A DNA stretch of 64,000 nt from NCBI GenBank assembly GCA_035541875.1, contig DATKML010000037.1, forward strand, positions 57,001 through 121,000, read 5' to 3'. This document shows, piece after piece, positions 1 to 8,610 of the stretch. The position numbers and the translations under genes were made by a program. The notes under the pieces are model-generated. The model was not told the DNA's origin, ran no database searches, and saw only the letters and a list, made by a program, of their open reading frames with translations. Within the stretch, counting starts at the first letter, position 1. Each line of letters starts with the position of its first letter. Origin of the DNA: JAJPHI01 sp035541875 (GTDB lineage: Bacteria > Desulfobacterota > Binatia > Binatales > Binataceae).

Positions 1-101
1 TTTCATACTCAGGGCGTACCTACGATCAGGGTAAAAAGATCGGCTGGCGCGACGCCGTTGCTGCGATCGCGGCGATTCTCTACTACCGCTTTGCCGATTG
101 A
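1..101 (+). CDS. Family 2 glycosyltransferase, 3' end only
   Basis: The window opens inside a gene whose reading frame (first full codon at 3) runs without a stop to TGA at 99-101. The 32 visible residues include GRTYDQGKKIGWRDAVAAI, which resembles the C-terminal end of the catalytic domain of dolichyl-phosphate-mannose-synthase-like GT2 enzymes, where a GKKI.W.D..RA segment is common. The gene stops four bases before the next glycosyltransferase, so the two probably share a transcript. Substrate and full domain content lie outside the window. The family call rests on one short motif from memory and is moderate; that the frame is coding is likelier because it fits the tight spacing to the next gene. 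Confidence 0.6.
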   Translation, partial: SYSGRTYDQGKKIGWRDAVAAIAAILYYRFAD

Positions 102-105
102 GGCG

Positions 106-1251
106 GTGGCTGACAAAGCACTATCGATAGTTGGCGTCGATCCGGAGCGTAACTTCGGCGGCGGCGAGACGCAGGTCTTGGGGCTCACCCGCGAGCTTAT
201 CCGGATGGGTCATCGGGCTGAGCTTATCTGCGATCCCGAGGGACAGTTGGCCGAGCGTGCGCGAGTTGCCGGTATCACTTGCCATCCCCTGAGGATTCGA
301 AACGCGATCGATGTCATCGCTGGCGTGCGGCTGCGCCGGATAGTCTCGCGCAATCATTACGACGTAATCCATTTTCATACGGCGCGAGCGCACGCGCTGG
401 CTCCCTATGCGGGGGGCTTCGGTGGCGTAAGGGTCGTTACCCGCCGGATGGACTATCCGCCGGGGCGGCTGATGGGGCCGTATCTTTATAATCGCGCGGT
501 CGACGGTGTGGTCGCGATTTCCGGTGGTGTCGCGCAGGCGCTGATTAGTGTGGGCGTGAGGCAGGACCGAATGACGGTAGTCTTTAGCGGAATCGATTGC
601 GATCGCTTTACACCACCTACTGACGCGCAGCGTGAATCGGCACGCAAGCGCTTCAACCTCGGAGCCGATGAGATCGCGATTGGTGCGGTGGGGGCGCTGG
701 TAGCCCGCAAAGGCCATCGCGTGCTGATCGACGCAATCGTCGCGAGCCTAGGGCGGTTGCAGGGGACGGGTTCAAGGGTCCGTTGTCTAATCGCCGGTGA
801 TGGGCCGCTCCGCGAAGAGCTCGGAGCGCGGATTCGTGAAGTCGGAGCGACCGAAGCCATCGCGTTAGTTGGGCCGATCGAGGATCCTCGCGAGTTGTTG
901 GCCGCGCTCGACATCTTCGTGATGCCATCGACACAAGAGGGATTGGGGGTTGCGGCTCTGGAAGCGATGGCGACGGGCCTTCCGGTTATCGCCAGCAGGG
1001 TGGGTGGCTTGGTTGAGGTGGTTGAGGAAGGCGTCAGTGGCCTGCTCGTAGGCGCCGAGGCGATAGACGCTCTGGCGGGAAGACTGGTTGAGCTCGTACT
1101 CAACGAACGTCGAAGAAAAGTGCTGGGCGCTAATGGTCGGCGCCGGGCCTTGGAGCAATTCAGCGTGCAGGCGATGGCGGTAGGTACGCTAAGCGTTTAT
1201 CAAGAATTGTTGGCGAAACGTTACGCGCGCCAAGAGAAAATGGCAGGATAG
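106..1251 (+). CDS. Family 4 glycosyltransferase (GT-B fold)
   Basis: Predicted to transfer a sugar from a nucleotide-sugar donor onto an acceptor at the cytoplasmic face of the membrane; the acceptor is unknown, with lipopolysaccharide core or another glycolipid fitting the neighbours. Near the N-terminus it has the GGGETQ loop typical of GT4 enzymes. The C-terminal half holds ALVARKGH, GDGPLREEL and the donor-site E-x7-E segment EGLGVAALEAMA, followed by GLPVIASRVGG. The frame is open to the window edge, but upstream codons overlap the preceding gene, so GTG at 106 is preferred (about 381 residues, normal for GT4); TTG at 91 or 58 is possible. It is five bases upstream of yicC. Family confidence is high; specific function is unknown. 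Confidence 0.85.
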   Translation: MADKALSIVGVDPERNFGGGETQVLGLTRELIRMGHRAELICDPEGQLAERARVAGITCHPLRIRNAIDVIAGVRLRRIVSRNHYDVIHFHTARAHALAPYAGGFGGVRVVTRRMDYPPGRLMGPYLYNRAVDGVVAISGGVAQALISVGVRQDRMTVVFSGIDCDRFTPPTDAQRESARKRFNLGADEIAIGAVGALVARKGHRVLIDAIVASLGRLQGTGSRVRCLIAGDGPLREELGARIREVGATEAIALVGPIEDPRELLAALDIFVMPSTQEGLGVAALEAMATGLPVIASRVGGLVEVVEEGVSGLLVGAEAIDALAGRLVELVLNERRRKVLGANGRRRALEQFSVQAMAVGTLSVYQELLAKRYARQEKMAG

Positions 1252-1256
1252 TCGCG

Positions 1257-2132
1257 ATGAAGAGCATGACTGGCTTTGGACGGGCTGAGCTGACACGCAA
1301 TGGCGTGCAGGTAACCGTCGAGGTGCGCGCCTTGAATCAGCGCTTCTTCGAACTCAAATCGAGCCTGCCGCGCGGATGGGGCGAGCACGAGGCCGAGATT
1401 CGCAAGCAGGTTCAGGAGCATGTTGAACGTGGGCGGGTCGAGGTCTTTATTCGCTCGATGGTCTTGAAACCGCCGCGTAGCCGCCTCCGCGTGAACGAGG
1501 ATCTGGCTCGCGATTATGTCGCAGAGCTTAAGCGCCTTGGGAAGAAACTCGGCCTTGAAGACCATCTGAGTATCGAGGCGATGCTCCAGCGGCCCGAGAT
1601 CTTTCAGGTGGTCGAAGAGGAGATCGACCCGAAAGCCGGGCACGATTTGGCCTTCGAAGCGCTTGGCCGAGCGCTGAAGACGCTCGAGGCCGAAAGGATT
1701 CGCGAGGGCAAGGGGCTACGCCGTGACTTTGAAAAACGGCTGAAGCTGCTCGGACAGGCGGTCCCGCGTATCGAGAGTCTGGCGGCGAAGGCGCGGGCGA
1801 CGATCCAGGCGAACTTCGAAAAGCGGATGCGCGAATTGCTGGCCGAGGCTCCGATCAACGAAAAGCGGCTTTATGAAGATGCGCTCAGCGCGTCACATCA
1901 TGGCGATATCAGCGAGGAGCTAACCCGGCTGCGAGTTCATCTTAAAGCGATGACGCCTCTGCTAACGCGGACCGGTGGGGTGGGCAAATCGATCGAATTC
2001 CTCCTCCAGGAGATTAACCGCGAGATCAATACGATCGGGGCCAAATCGCAGGACGCCCAGATGTCGCAAATCGCGGTCGAAATGAAGGGAGAGGTCGAAA
2101 AAATGCGGGAACAGGTCCAGAACGTCGAATGA
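1257..2132 (+). CDS. yicC: YicC family endoribonuclease-like protein
   Basis: A 291-residue protein starting MKSMTGFGRAEL, the hallmark N-terminus of the YicC/YloC family. It also has the C-terminal DUF1732 segment with GGVGKSIEFLLQEINRE and NTIGAKSQD, both strongly conserved. E. coli YicC is described as an RNase acting on structured RNA and affecting the small RNA RyhB; the role here is inferred from family. Length matches the family. It lies between the GT4 gene (5-base gap) and gmk (34-base gap to the chosen start). yicC-gmk is a common pair in proteobacteria, which supports both calls. Confidence 0.95.
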   Translation: MKSMTGFGRAELTRNGVQVTVEVRALNQRFFELKSSLPRGWGEHEAEIRKQVQEHVERGRVEVFIRSMVLKPPRSRLRVNEDLARDYVAELKRLGKKLGLEDHLSIEAMLQRPEIFQVVEEEIDPKAGHDLAFEALGRALKTLEAERIREGKGLRRDFEKRLKLLGQAVPRIESLAAKARATIQANFEKRMRELLAEAPINEKRLYEDALSASHHGDISEELTRLRVHLKAMTPLLTRTGGVGKSIEFLLQEINREINTIGAKSQDAQMSQIAVEMKGEVEKMREQVQNVE

Positions 2133-2166
2133 TCGACCCTTTTTGCGCCGTTTCTGCGCTATAGTT

Positions 2167-2796
2167 ATGTCTATGGAGGTGGATCGAAGACCTCGTCGCG
2201 GTATCGTGTTTATCCTCTCGGCTCCGTCCGGGGCCGGTAAGACAACGCTGTCGCGAGCCGCTTTGGGCAGAATCGACTCGCTCGAGATGTCCGTATCGCT
2301 GACGACGCGATCGCCGCGGGAGGGTGAAGTTCCCGGCCTCGATTACTATTTCGTCAGTGACGCCGAGTTTACCCGCCGCGCTGAAGCGCATGAGTTTGCC
2401 GAGCTGGCTACAGTCTTCGATTGCCGCTATGGCACTCCACGAGCGCCGCTGGAAGAAGCTATCGTTGGCGGTCGGGATATCCTGCTCGATATCGACGTTC
2501 AGGGGGCGCGGCAGATCCGCTCGCGCTATCGCTCCGACGCGGTGATGATCTTCGTATTGCCGCCGAGTTTCGCCGAACTGGAAGGGCGCTTGCGTGGTCG
2601 TGCCACAGACAGTGAGGCAGCTATCGAACGCCGGCTGAAGCGTGCTCACGACGAGGCGTCGGCCTATCCGGATTACGACTATCTGATAATCAACGCCGAA
2701 GTAGATGATTCGCTGCGGCGACTCGAAGCGATCGTGCACGCCGAGCGCCTGCGCGTAAGTCGGCTGGCGGAGGGTTTTGACCCATGGAAGGGCTAA
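2167..2796 (+). CDS. gmk: Guanylate kinase
   Basis: Phosphorylates GMP to GDP with ATP in the cytoplasm. The P-loop SAPSGAGKTT lies near the N-terminus, followed by the GMP-binding segment TTRSPREGEVPGLDYYFV and the lid region with IERRLKRAHDEA. The ATG at 2167 gives a 209-residue protein of normal length that begins a few residues before the first beta strand; a TTG at 2143 would add eight residues with no family support. The last 13 bases overlap the start of rel, so the two are probably translationally coupled. Placing GMP kinase beside the (p)ppGpp enzyme puts guanine nucleotide supply and stringent signalling on one transcript. Confidence 0.96.
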   Translation: MSMEVDRRPRRGIVFILSAPSGAGKTTLSRAALGRIDSLEMSVSLTTRSPREGEVPGLDYYFVSDAEFTRRAEAHEFAELATVFDCRYGTPRAPLEEAIVGGRDILLDIDVQGARQIRSRYRSDAVMIFVLPPSFAELEGRLRGRATDSEAAIERRLKRAHDEASAYPDYDYLIINAEVDDSLRRLEAIVHAERLRVSRLAEGFDPWKG

Positions 2797-5015
2797 CCAC
2801 CGAATATCCTGCCGAACTCGAGGAGGTTATTCGCCGGGCCAGCGAGTATAACCCGCAACTCGATGCGGGATTGATTCGGCGCGCCTACGATTACTCGGCA
2901 CGGATGCACGTCGGGCAGCTGCGGAAATCCGGCGAGCCCTACGTCATCCATCCGCTGAACGTCGCTCTAATCATCACTCAATTCAAACTCGATCAGGCTT
3001 CGATAGTCACGGGTCTGCTGCACGACGTCGTCGAAGACACGGGCGTTTCGCTGGAAGAAATCCAGGGCTTGTTTGGTGCCGAGGTCGCGCGATTGGTTGA
3101 CGGCGTTACCAAAGTCTCGAAGATCACCTTCTCCAGTCGCGAAGAAAAGCAGGCCGAAAACTTCCGCAAGATGATCATCGCGATGGCGCACGATATCCGC
3201 GTCGTGCTGATCAAACTGGCCGATCGGCTTCACAACATGCGCACGCTGGGTCATCTGGAGCCGCGCCAACGCGAAGAGATCGCCCGTGAGACGATCGATA
3301 TCTATGCCCCGATCGCGCATCGACTCGGGATTTACTGGGTTAAGTCGGAGCTTGAGGATTTCTCGTTCCGCTATCTCAATCCAGCCGCCTACGCCGCACT
3401 GAAGGCCCAGGTCGCCAAGACAAGGGCGGAGCGCGAGGACTATATCAAGTCGGTGATTGCGATCCTGCAGGAGCGCCTGGCGGACGCGGGCGTTAAGGGC
3501 GAAGTCACTGGCCGCCCGAAGCACTTTTTTTCGATTCACCACAAGATGCAGGAGCAGGAGTTGGCCTTCGACCAGATTTACGACCTGGTCGCGTTCCGCA
3601 TCATCGTTGGTACTGTGCGCGAATGTTACGAGGCGCTGGGTGTCGTCCACGCCAGTTGGAAACCCGTTCCGGGGCGCTTCAAGGATTACATCGCGCTGCC
3701 CAAAGTGAACATGTACCAGTCGCTACATACGACGGTGATTGGACCGCGCGGCCAGCGCATAGAAGTGCAGATTCGGACGCGCGAGATGCACGCCGTTGCT
3801 GAGCAGGGTATCGCGGCGCATTGGGGTTACAAGGAAAGCGGTTCGTCCGCACAGATTCGCGACGCGGAAAGATTCGCATGGCTCCGGCGGCTAATCGAAT
3901 CGCAGCAAAATCTGAAGGACCCTCAGGAATTTCTCTCGACAGTTAAAGAAGACCTCTTCGCCGAAGAGGTCTTCGTTTTTACGCCGAAGGGCGACGTGCT
4001 GGATTTTCCGCCCGGCGCAACGGTTATCGACTTCGCTTATCGAATCCATTCCCAGGTCGGCAATCATTTGAGCGGTGCTCGTGTAAATGGCCGGATGGTG
4101 CCGCTGCGTTACAAGCTCCAGTCGGGCGACACGGTCGAGGTAATCACTTCCGAACGCCAGACGCCGGGTAAGGACTGGGCAAACCACGTCGTTACGGTGC
4201 GAGCAAAGAGCCGTATCCGGCAGTGGCTCCGCCAGCAACAAGCCGAGCGTTCGAAGGAAGTCGCGATTTCTTTGCTCGATCGCGATCTCGCACCGTTGGA
4301 CCTGACCACCGCTCAGATCATCACGCGTGAGCGCTTCGAGTCAGTGCTGAAGGAGTTCTCGTATAAGGACGCCGACAGTCTGCTCGCCGCTGTTGGCTAC
4401 GGTATCGTCACGGCTGCTCAACTGCTGGCGAAGGCACTCACGCCTGACGAGCTACGCACCTATCGTGGCGAGCGACCGACGGCTCTGCCCGTCGATGGCG
4501 AAGGCGTCCCGCAGCCGCATCGCGAAGGTGGCTCGGGCAAGGCGGTTATCGTCTCTGGTATCGGCGACATGATGGTTCGGTTCGCGCGGTGTTGTAATCC
4601 GCTCCCCGGCGAGGCGATTACCGGCTTCATCACGCGTGGGCGCGGCGTCACGGTCCATCTCGCCGGATGTCCTCATGCGCTCAGTTCCGATCCACAGCGG
4701 CGGGTGTTGGTGGCGTGGAAGGCGGGAGACGATACACCACGCCCAATCCATCTTGAAGTGCTATGCGCCGATCGTCCGGGACTGCTGGCCGAGACCTCCC
4801 GAGTGATCGCGGCGGCCGGCGTGAATATCTCGAATGCGCAGATCAAGCCGACCGGTAATGACGGTCGCTCAATGTCGCTCTTCGAGTTGCATGTGGCGAA
4901 CGCCAATCAGTTGAAGAGCCTGATGCACGCGATCGCAGCAATTGACGGCGTAATTCGGGTCTCGCGACTCGGGCTCGGCAACGGCGCGCGCAACCGAGCG
5001 ATCCTTCAAAACTAA
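2784..5015 (+). CDS. rel: Bifunctional (p)ppGpp synthetase/hydrolase
   Basis: A 743-residue long RelA/SpoT homologue. In order it has the HD hydrolase domain with intact His80-Asp81 (LLHDVVEDT), the nucleotidyltransferase (synthetase) domain, a TGS domain from about 393 (EEVFVFTPKGDVLDFPPGAT), a conserved Cys region (RFARCCNPLPG) and a C-terminal ACT domain. The synthetase loop reads Arg298-Phe-Lys-Asp301 (RFKD), the form found in bifunctional Rel/SpoT enzymes, not the acidic EFDD of monofunctional RelA. Both activities are therefore expected. The start overlaps gmk by 13 bases. No second RelA/SpoT gene is in the window. Confidence 0.96.
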   Translation: MEGLTTEYPAELEEVIRRASEYNPQLDAGLIRRAYDYSARMHVGQLRKSGEPYVIHPLNVALIITQFKLDQASIVTGLLHDVVEDTGVSLEEIQGLFGAEVARLVDGVTKVSKITFSSREEKQAENFRKMIIAMAHDIRVVLIKLADRLHNMRTLGHLEPRQREEIARETIDIYAPIAHRLGIYWVKSELEDFSFRYLNPAAYAALKAQVAKTRAEREDYIKSVIAILQERLADAGVKGEVTGRPKHFFSIHHKMQEQELAFDQIYDLVAFRIIVGTVRECYEALGVVHASWKPVPGRFKDYIALPKVNMYQSLHTTVIGPRGQRIEVQIRTREMHAVAEQGIAAHWGYKESGSSAQIRDAERFAWLRRLIESQQNLKDPQEFLSTVKEDLFAEEVFVFTPKGDVLDFPPGATVIDFAYRIHSQVGNHLSGARVNGRMVPLRYKLQSGDTVEVITSERQTPGKDWANHVVTVRAKSRIRQWLRQQQAERSKEVAISLLDRDLAPLDLTTAQIITRERFESVLKEFSYKDADSLLAAVGYGIVTAAQLLAKALTPDELRTYRGERPTALPVDGEGVPQPHREGGSGKAVIVSGIGDMMVRFARCCNPLPGEAITGFITRGRGVTVHLAGCPHALSSDPQRRVLVAWKAGDDTPRPIHLEVLCADRPGLLAETSRVIAAAGVNISNAQIKPTGNDGRSMSLFELHVANANQLKSLMHAIAAIDGVIRVSRLGLGNGARNRAILQN

Positions 5016-5030
5016 AGCGCTAGTTCGAGT

Positions 5031-5243
5031 CTATTGAAGTGGGTTGTCTCGCGGGGCGCCTTCGTCGCACTTCTTGCATGCGAGTTCGATCCCGAGGTGA
5101 TCCTTGCGACCCTCTTCGGTAATAACCCAGGGACGCATTTGGAAGGGTGGATCGTGGCGGACGTGTTGCGTATGTCCGCAAGCGAGATCCGCGACCCAGT
5201 CTGTATGGATATCCTGGTGAAAACCAATCACCCGCTGAAGCAT
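5031..5243 (-). CDS. DUF3565 domain protein
   Basis: A 70-residue protein with QRVIGFHQDIHTDWVADL, then CGHTQHVRHDPPFQ, RPWV.TEEGR and a C-terminal CKKCDEG. This is the conserved pattern of the DUF3565 family, whose biochemical role is unknown to me. The CGH and CKKC pairs suggest a metal site. ATG at 5243 is chosen because GGAG lies eight bases upstream, overlapping the stop of the kinase gene at 5247; a TTG one codon earlier is possible. It is the last gene of the long minus-strand envelope operon and converges on rel with only 15 bases between the stop codons. Confidence 0.8.
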   Translation of the reverse strand: MLQRVIGFHQDIHTDWVADLACGHTQHVRHDPPFQMRPWVITEEGRKDHLGIELACKKCDEGAPRDNPLQ

Positions 5244-5246
5244 CAA

Positions 5247-6008
5247 TCAGTCTCCGGCCAGTATCCTAATCGCTTCCCGCGTCAGGAACCGACCTTCGGG
5301 ATCGAGCTTTTTCGCTGAACGGCGCAGGCGGTTCATGTTCTGGCTCTGTAGCTTGCTATCGAGAGGCGCATCGTAGAATTGCGCCTTGTCGAGATCGAGT
5401 AAGACGACCGTCATCCGCTCACCGTTTCGAGTCACGAAAAGATTGTGGAGGTTCAGATCAGCATGGAAGAGGCCACCCCGATGCATCGTCGCGATTGCGC
5501 GCCGCGCTTCTTCGATTACCAGGGAGCGAACGGTCGGCTCATCCTCGATTTTCAGAAATTCCCACAGCGTCATCCCGGCCATCGCGCGCGTGAGCATTGC
5601 CCCGCGCTCAAGTCCAAAGGCAACTGGCTCGATTAGGAATCCAAGTGATTCAGCAACCGGAATTCCTCGGCTGCGAGCTTCGGTACTAACCGCAATTTCG
5701 TGCGCGAGCCGCCGGCTGAGGCCCAGGTAGAGGTCGCGATTGAGATAGGCCAGCAAACCGCCGCGTCGTGCCCGTCGTACGAAGAGAGTGATTGCATCGC
5801 AGATCGAGACAGCAAAACCGCCGCGCCGATTACCGGCCCCTTGCATCGACTCTCGATCCATCGCGTCGAGCCTCATCCAAACCAAAGACTCGTACGCCTG
5901 CAAGTCGTCGCGCAGAATAAGTCTGCGCCCTTCGCGAGCGAAGGTAACGAAATGCGGAGGCACCGCCGTTCGGTTGCGGTGCGACGATCCTGTTGCGACT
6001 TGCCTCAT
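5247..6008 (-). CDS. Kdo kinase (KdkA/WaaP-like) family protein
   Basis: A 253-residue protein kinase-fold protein. Visible motifs are the Kdo-kinase-type N-terminal core, LTRAMAGMTLWEFL in the hinge, the catalytic loop HADLNLHNLFV and LLDLDKAQF in the metal-binding position. In this family the catalytic loop HxDLxxxN phosphorylates lipopolysaccharide sugars: KdkA acts on Kdo, WaaP on core heptose. Its place behind waaA and lpxK in a lipid A operon favours Kdo as substrate, but that is inference. It starts at ATG 6008, 26 bases after the Trm112 gene, and its stop abuts the DUF3565 gene. No signal peptide is visible, so it is probably cytoplasmic. Confidence 0.82.
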   Translation of the reverse strand: MRQVATGSSHRNRTAVPPHFVTFAREGRRLILRDDLQAYESLVWMRLDAMDRESMQGAGNRRGGFAVSICDAITLFVRRARRGGLLAYLNRDLYLGLSRRLAHEIAVSTEARSRGIPVAESLGFLIEPVAFGLERGAMLTRAMAGMTLWEFLKIEDEPTVRSLVIEEARRAIATMHRGGLFHADLNLHNLFVTRNGERMTVVLLDLDKAQFYDAPLDSKLQSQNMNRLRRSAKKLDPEGRFLTREAIRILAGD

Positions 6009-6034
6009 CGAAAGGACCGACCGACGAGGCCGCG

Positions 6035-6205
6035 CTAGGCGATCTTCTCAGCCTCATCGATCAGCATGATCGGTATATCATCTTTTATCGGGTATCGCAG
6101 CTTGCACGCGTTACAATCCAGCGCGGTCTGGGATTCGTTCAACTGTAAATCGCCCTTACATTTCGGACAGGCCAAAATGTTGAGCAGATCCTGACTCAAT
6201 GCCAT
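6035..6205 (-). CDS. Trm112/YcaR family small zinc-binding protein
   Basis: A 56-residue protein beginning MALSQDLLNILACPKCKGDL, with a second pair CNAC and the family ending RYPIKDDIPIMLIDEA. The two Cys pairs (Cys13/Cys16 and Cys31/Cys34) form the zinc-ribbon-like site of the Trm112/UPF0434 family. Eukaryotic Trm112 activates methyltransferases. Bacterial members such as E. coli YcaR commonly sit beside lpxK, as here, and their role is unclear. A clear ribosome site GAGGTG lies five bases before the ATG, and the gene follows lpxK by nine bases. Confidence 0.9.
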   Translation of the reverse strand: MALSQDLLNILACPKCKGDLQLNESQTALDCNACKLRYPIKDDIPIMLIDEAEKIA

Positions 6206-6214
6206 AACAACACC

Positions 6215-7312
6215 TCAATCCAAGCTGGTCCGATCTCGCGAGTTCCGGATGGCGTCTCGCGCCATCTCGAGTAGCTGCGCTTCCCCTTCCTCGTCCATCG
6301 TGAGTTCAACCCGTAGAGCGTACAACGAAGGAATAGTGGGAGAAAATGCCTGAAGTTTAACGAGGTCCTTTTCCGTCGTGATGACCAAATCGGTGCCTTT
6401 GGCGGCCACGCGAATTTCGTCCCAATCCTCGGGGCTGTACTGATGATGATCAGGAAAGGCCAAGGATGAAACAATATGTGCGCCAAGTCCGGCGATCATC
6501 GCGATAAATCCCGCAGGATTGGCAAGGCCGCTCACCGCGACGATAGTGCGTCCTCGCAAGGCCAGCGGATGCTCGAACCATCCGGCGGCTGATGCCTGTA
6601 CCAGCGCTGTGGGTTTGACCGAGGCACGCAGCACCGGTCGATGCGAGATACTCTGACGTTCCCCGCTGGAGAGTGCGTCTGACTCATCGTTCGATGTCAC
6701 TATGATAACGGCATCTGCGCGCGACAAGGCCGCGAGCGGCTCGCGCAGCGGACCAGCCGGCAAGAGCCATCCATTGCCGAAGCCGTTGCGCGACGACACG
6801 ACGATCAAATCGAGATCGCGATACAACTCGCGATGCTGAAAGCCATCGTCGAGAATAATCACGTCGAGCGACTGGCGCTGCGCGAGCATACGGATCGCCT
6901 CGATACGCCGGCTCGCGACGGCGATTGGCCCTTCGAAACGATGGGCCATCATCGCCGGTTCATCGCCGCCTTGCACTGCGTCGACTAGCAACTCGCCGCC
7001 GTCGGCTACGAGTCGAGGAGTATTTTGCGATCGCCCGTAGCCGCGACTCACGATACCGATCTTGTATCCGTGGGCCTGAAGGAGCCTCGCCAGGTAGAGC
7101 GCGAAGGGTGTCTTGGCGTTGCCACCAACGGTCAGATTACCGATGCTGATAACTGGAAGCGGAGCGCGCTCCGAGCGTGACAGTAAACACGATCGTAGGG
7201 AGAGAGCTGCACGATAGAGTCCTGAAAGTGGTGTCAGCGCGGCCCAGACCGGCCACAGAATCGGTGCGCGATCGCGATGCCACAACTGCTCGATTAGGGG
7301 TCGTCGCGGCAT
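6215..7312 (-). CDS. lpxK: Tetraacyldisaccharide 4'-kinase
   Basis: Phosphorylates the 4' position of the tetraacyl disaccharide 1-phosphate to form lipid IVA at the inner membrane. At 365 residues it has normal length. The P-loop-like VISIGNLTVGGNAKTP is characteristic of LpxK, and DVIILDDGFQHRELYRDLDL contains the conserved DDGFQH. An N-terminal hydrophobic stretch (PVWAALTPLSGLYRAAL) fits the membrane-associated helix of the family. Its ATG shares one base with the waaA stop (TGATG), so translation is probably coupled. Confidence 0.96.
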   Translation of the reverse strand: MPRRPLIEQLWHRDRAPILWPVWAALTPLSGLYRAALSLRSCLLSRSERAPLPVISIGNLTVGGNAKTPFALYLARLLQAHGYKIGIVSRGYGRSQNTPRLVADGGELLVDAVQGGDEPAMMAHRFEGPIAVASRRIEAIRMLAQRQSLDVIILDDGFQHRELYRDLDLIVVSSRNGFGNGWLLPAGPLREPLAALSRADAVIIVTSNDESDALSSGERQSISHRPVLRASVKPTALVQASAAGWFEHPLALRGRTIVAVSGLANPAGFIAMIAGLGAHIVSSLAFPDHHQYSPEDWDEIRVAAKGTDLVITTEKDLVKLQAFSPTIPSLYALRVELTMDEEGEAQLLEMARDAIRNSRDRTSLD

Positions 7313-8607
7313 CAGGACTTGGTTGTCGCGAGCATCGATCGAAGCTGCTCGACGGTCGTTGCAGCACCATCCGCCAGCTGTTCGATCACCCGTCGGGCTG
7401 CCTGTCCGGTGGTGCGTCTGGAGCTATCGTCGGCCAACCACTTAGCGCATTGAGTCTCCAGTTCGGCTCCGTCATTAACCACGACGGCGGCTCCCTCTGC
7501 CAGCAAAGCGTTGGCAATCTGGCGTTGATTCTCGTGATGTGGTCCGAAGAGGATTGGCACTGCGGCGGCTGCCGGCTCCGCCATACTCTGGCCACCACGC
7601 GGAGGATTCATCGATCCACCAACGAAGGCGATTGAGGCACGATAATACATCGCGCGTAGCTCACCCATCGTATCGAGCAGCAGAACACTCGCCTCGCTGG
7701 GCTCGCCGGATCGCGCAGACGCCTTGATATATCGGAGACCTTCCTCATGCAGGTCTTCTTCAACTTCGGCCGCGCGCTCAAGATGTCGCGGCGCAACTAC
7801 GAGAGCGAGATTCGGGAAGCGTTGGATCAGGTTGCGATAAACCTCGATTACCATCCGCTCCTCGCCAGGTGCGGTGGATCCGGCCAGCAGAATCGGTCGG
7901 TCTATGGCGAAGGCAGCAAGCTCGGGACGAAGCGGGGCAGGGGACTCGTCCAAATCGAACTTTGTGTTACCCGTGACGGCCACGCGATCAACCGGCGCGC
8001 CCAGAGCACAGAAGCGTTCCGCGTCAGCTTCGGTCTGGACCAGAATCTTCTCGGCCAGTGTAAGCGTGTATCCGACGAGCGGACGGATCGCGAGATAGCG
8101 ACGCATCGACCGTTCGGAAAGGCGACCGTTGATCAGTGCGATGCGCGCGCCAGCCCTGGTCCCTTCGCGAAAGAAATTGGGCCACAGCTCGGTCTCGGCG
8201 ATCAGGATCAAATCGGGTCGCAACGCAGCCAGGAGCCTGCGCACCGCTGTACGAAGGTCGAGTGGTGCAAGCTGGCAACCGGCAAGGCCCGGAATCCGCC
8301 GCTTGGCGGCGTCGCGCCCCGTCGTGGTCATCGTGGTCATCACGACCTGAAGCTCGGGACGTTCCCGCATCAGATGCGTCAGGACCGGTCGCACGGCTTC
8401 CACTTCCCCGACCGAAGCGGCGTGAACCCACAACCGGGTCGCATCGTTCTCAACGGTTTCCATCGCCAACTCGAGGTGGCCGAGCCGTTGCGCGCGAACC
8501 ACGCTATCGCGGCCTCCCGTCGCAAGCAGTGCGAAGGGCAGTGCAGGAACCCAAAGTCCGTTGTACAGAAAGGAGAGGGCGTGAGGCGACGCGTGCAGGA
8601 AACTCAC
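7312..8607 (-). CDS. waaA: 3-deoxy-D-manno-octulosonic acid (Kdo) transferase
   Basis: Transfers Kdo from CMP-Kdo onto lipid IVA at the cytoplasmic face of the inner membrane. The 431 residues form a GT-B enzyme with LWVHAASVGEVEA (containing the conserved catalytic Glu region), LIAETELWPNF, ALINGRLSERS and, in the C-terminal domain, LVVAPRHLERA and FVGGSMNPPRGGQSMAEPAA. A membrane anchor is visible at LYNGLWVPALPFALLA. The start is GTG at 8607, three bases after msbA, in frame with the family N-terminus. Whether it adds one, two or more Kdo residues cannot be read from sequence; the downstream Kdo-kinase-like gene would fit a mono-Kdo enzyme, as in Haemophilus. Confidence 0.95.
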   Translation of the reverse strand: MSFLHASPHALSFLYNGLWVPALPFALLATGGRDSVVRAQRLGHLELAMETVENDATRLWVHAASVGEVEAVRPVLTHLMRERPELQVVMTTMTTTGRDAAKRRIPGLAGCQLAPLDLRTAVRRLLAALRPDLILIAETELWPNFFREGTRAGARIALINGRLSERSMRRYLAIRPLVGYTLTLAEKILVQTEADAERFCALGAPVDRVAVTGNTKFDLDESPAPLRPELAAFAIDRPILLAGSTAPGEERMVIEVYRNLIQRFPNLALVVAPRHLERAAEVEEDLHEEGLRYIKASARSGEPSEASVLLLDTMGELRAMYYRASIAFVGGSMNPPRGGQSMAEPAAAAVPILFGPHHENQRQIANALLAEGAAVVVNDGAELETQCAKWLADDSSRRTTGQAARRVIEQLADGAATTVEQLRSMLATTKS

Positions 8608-8610
8608 GGC

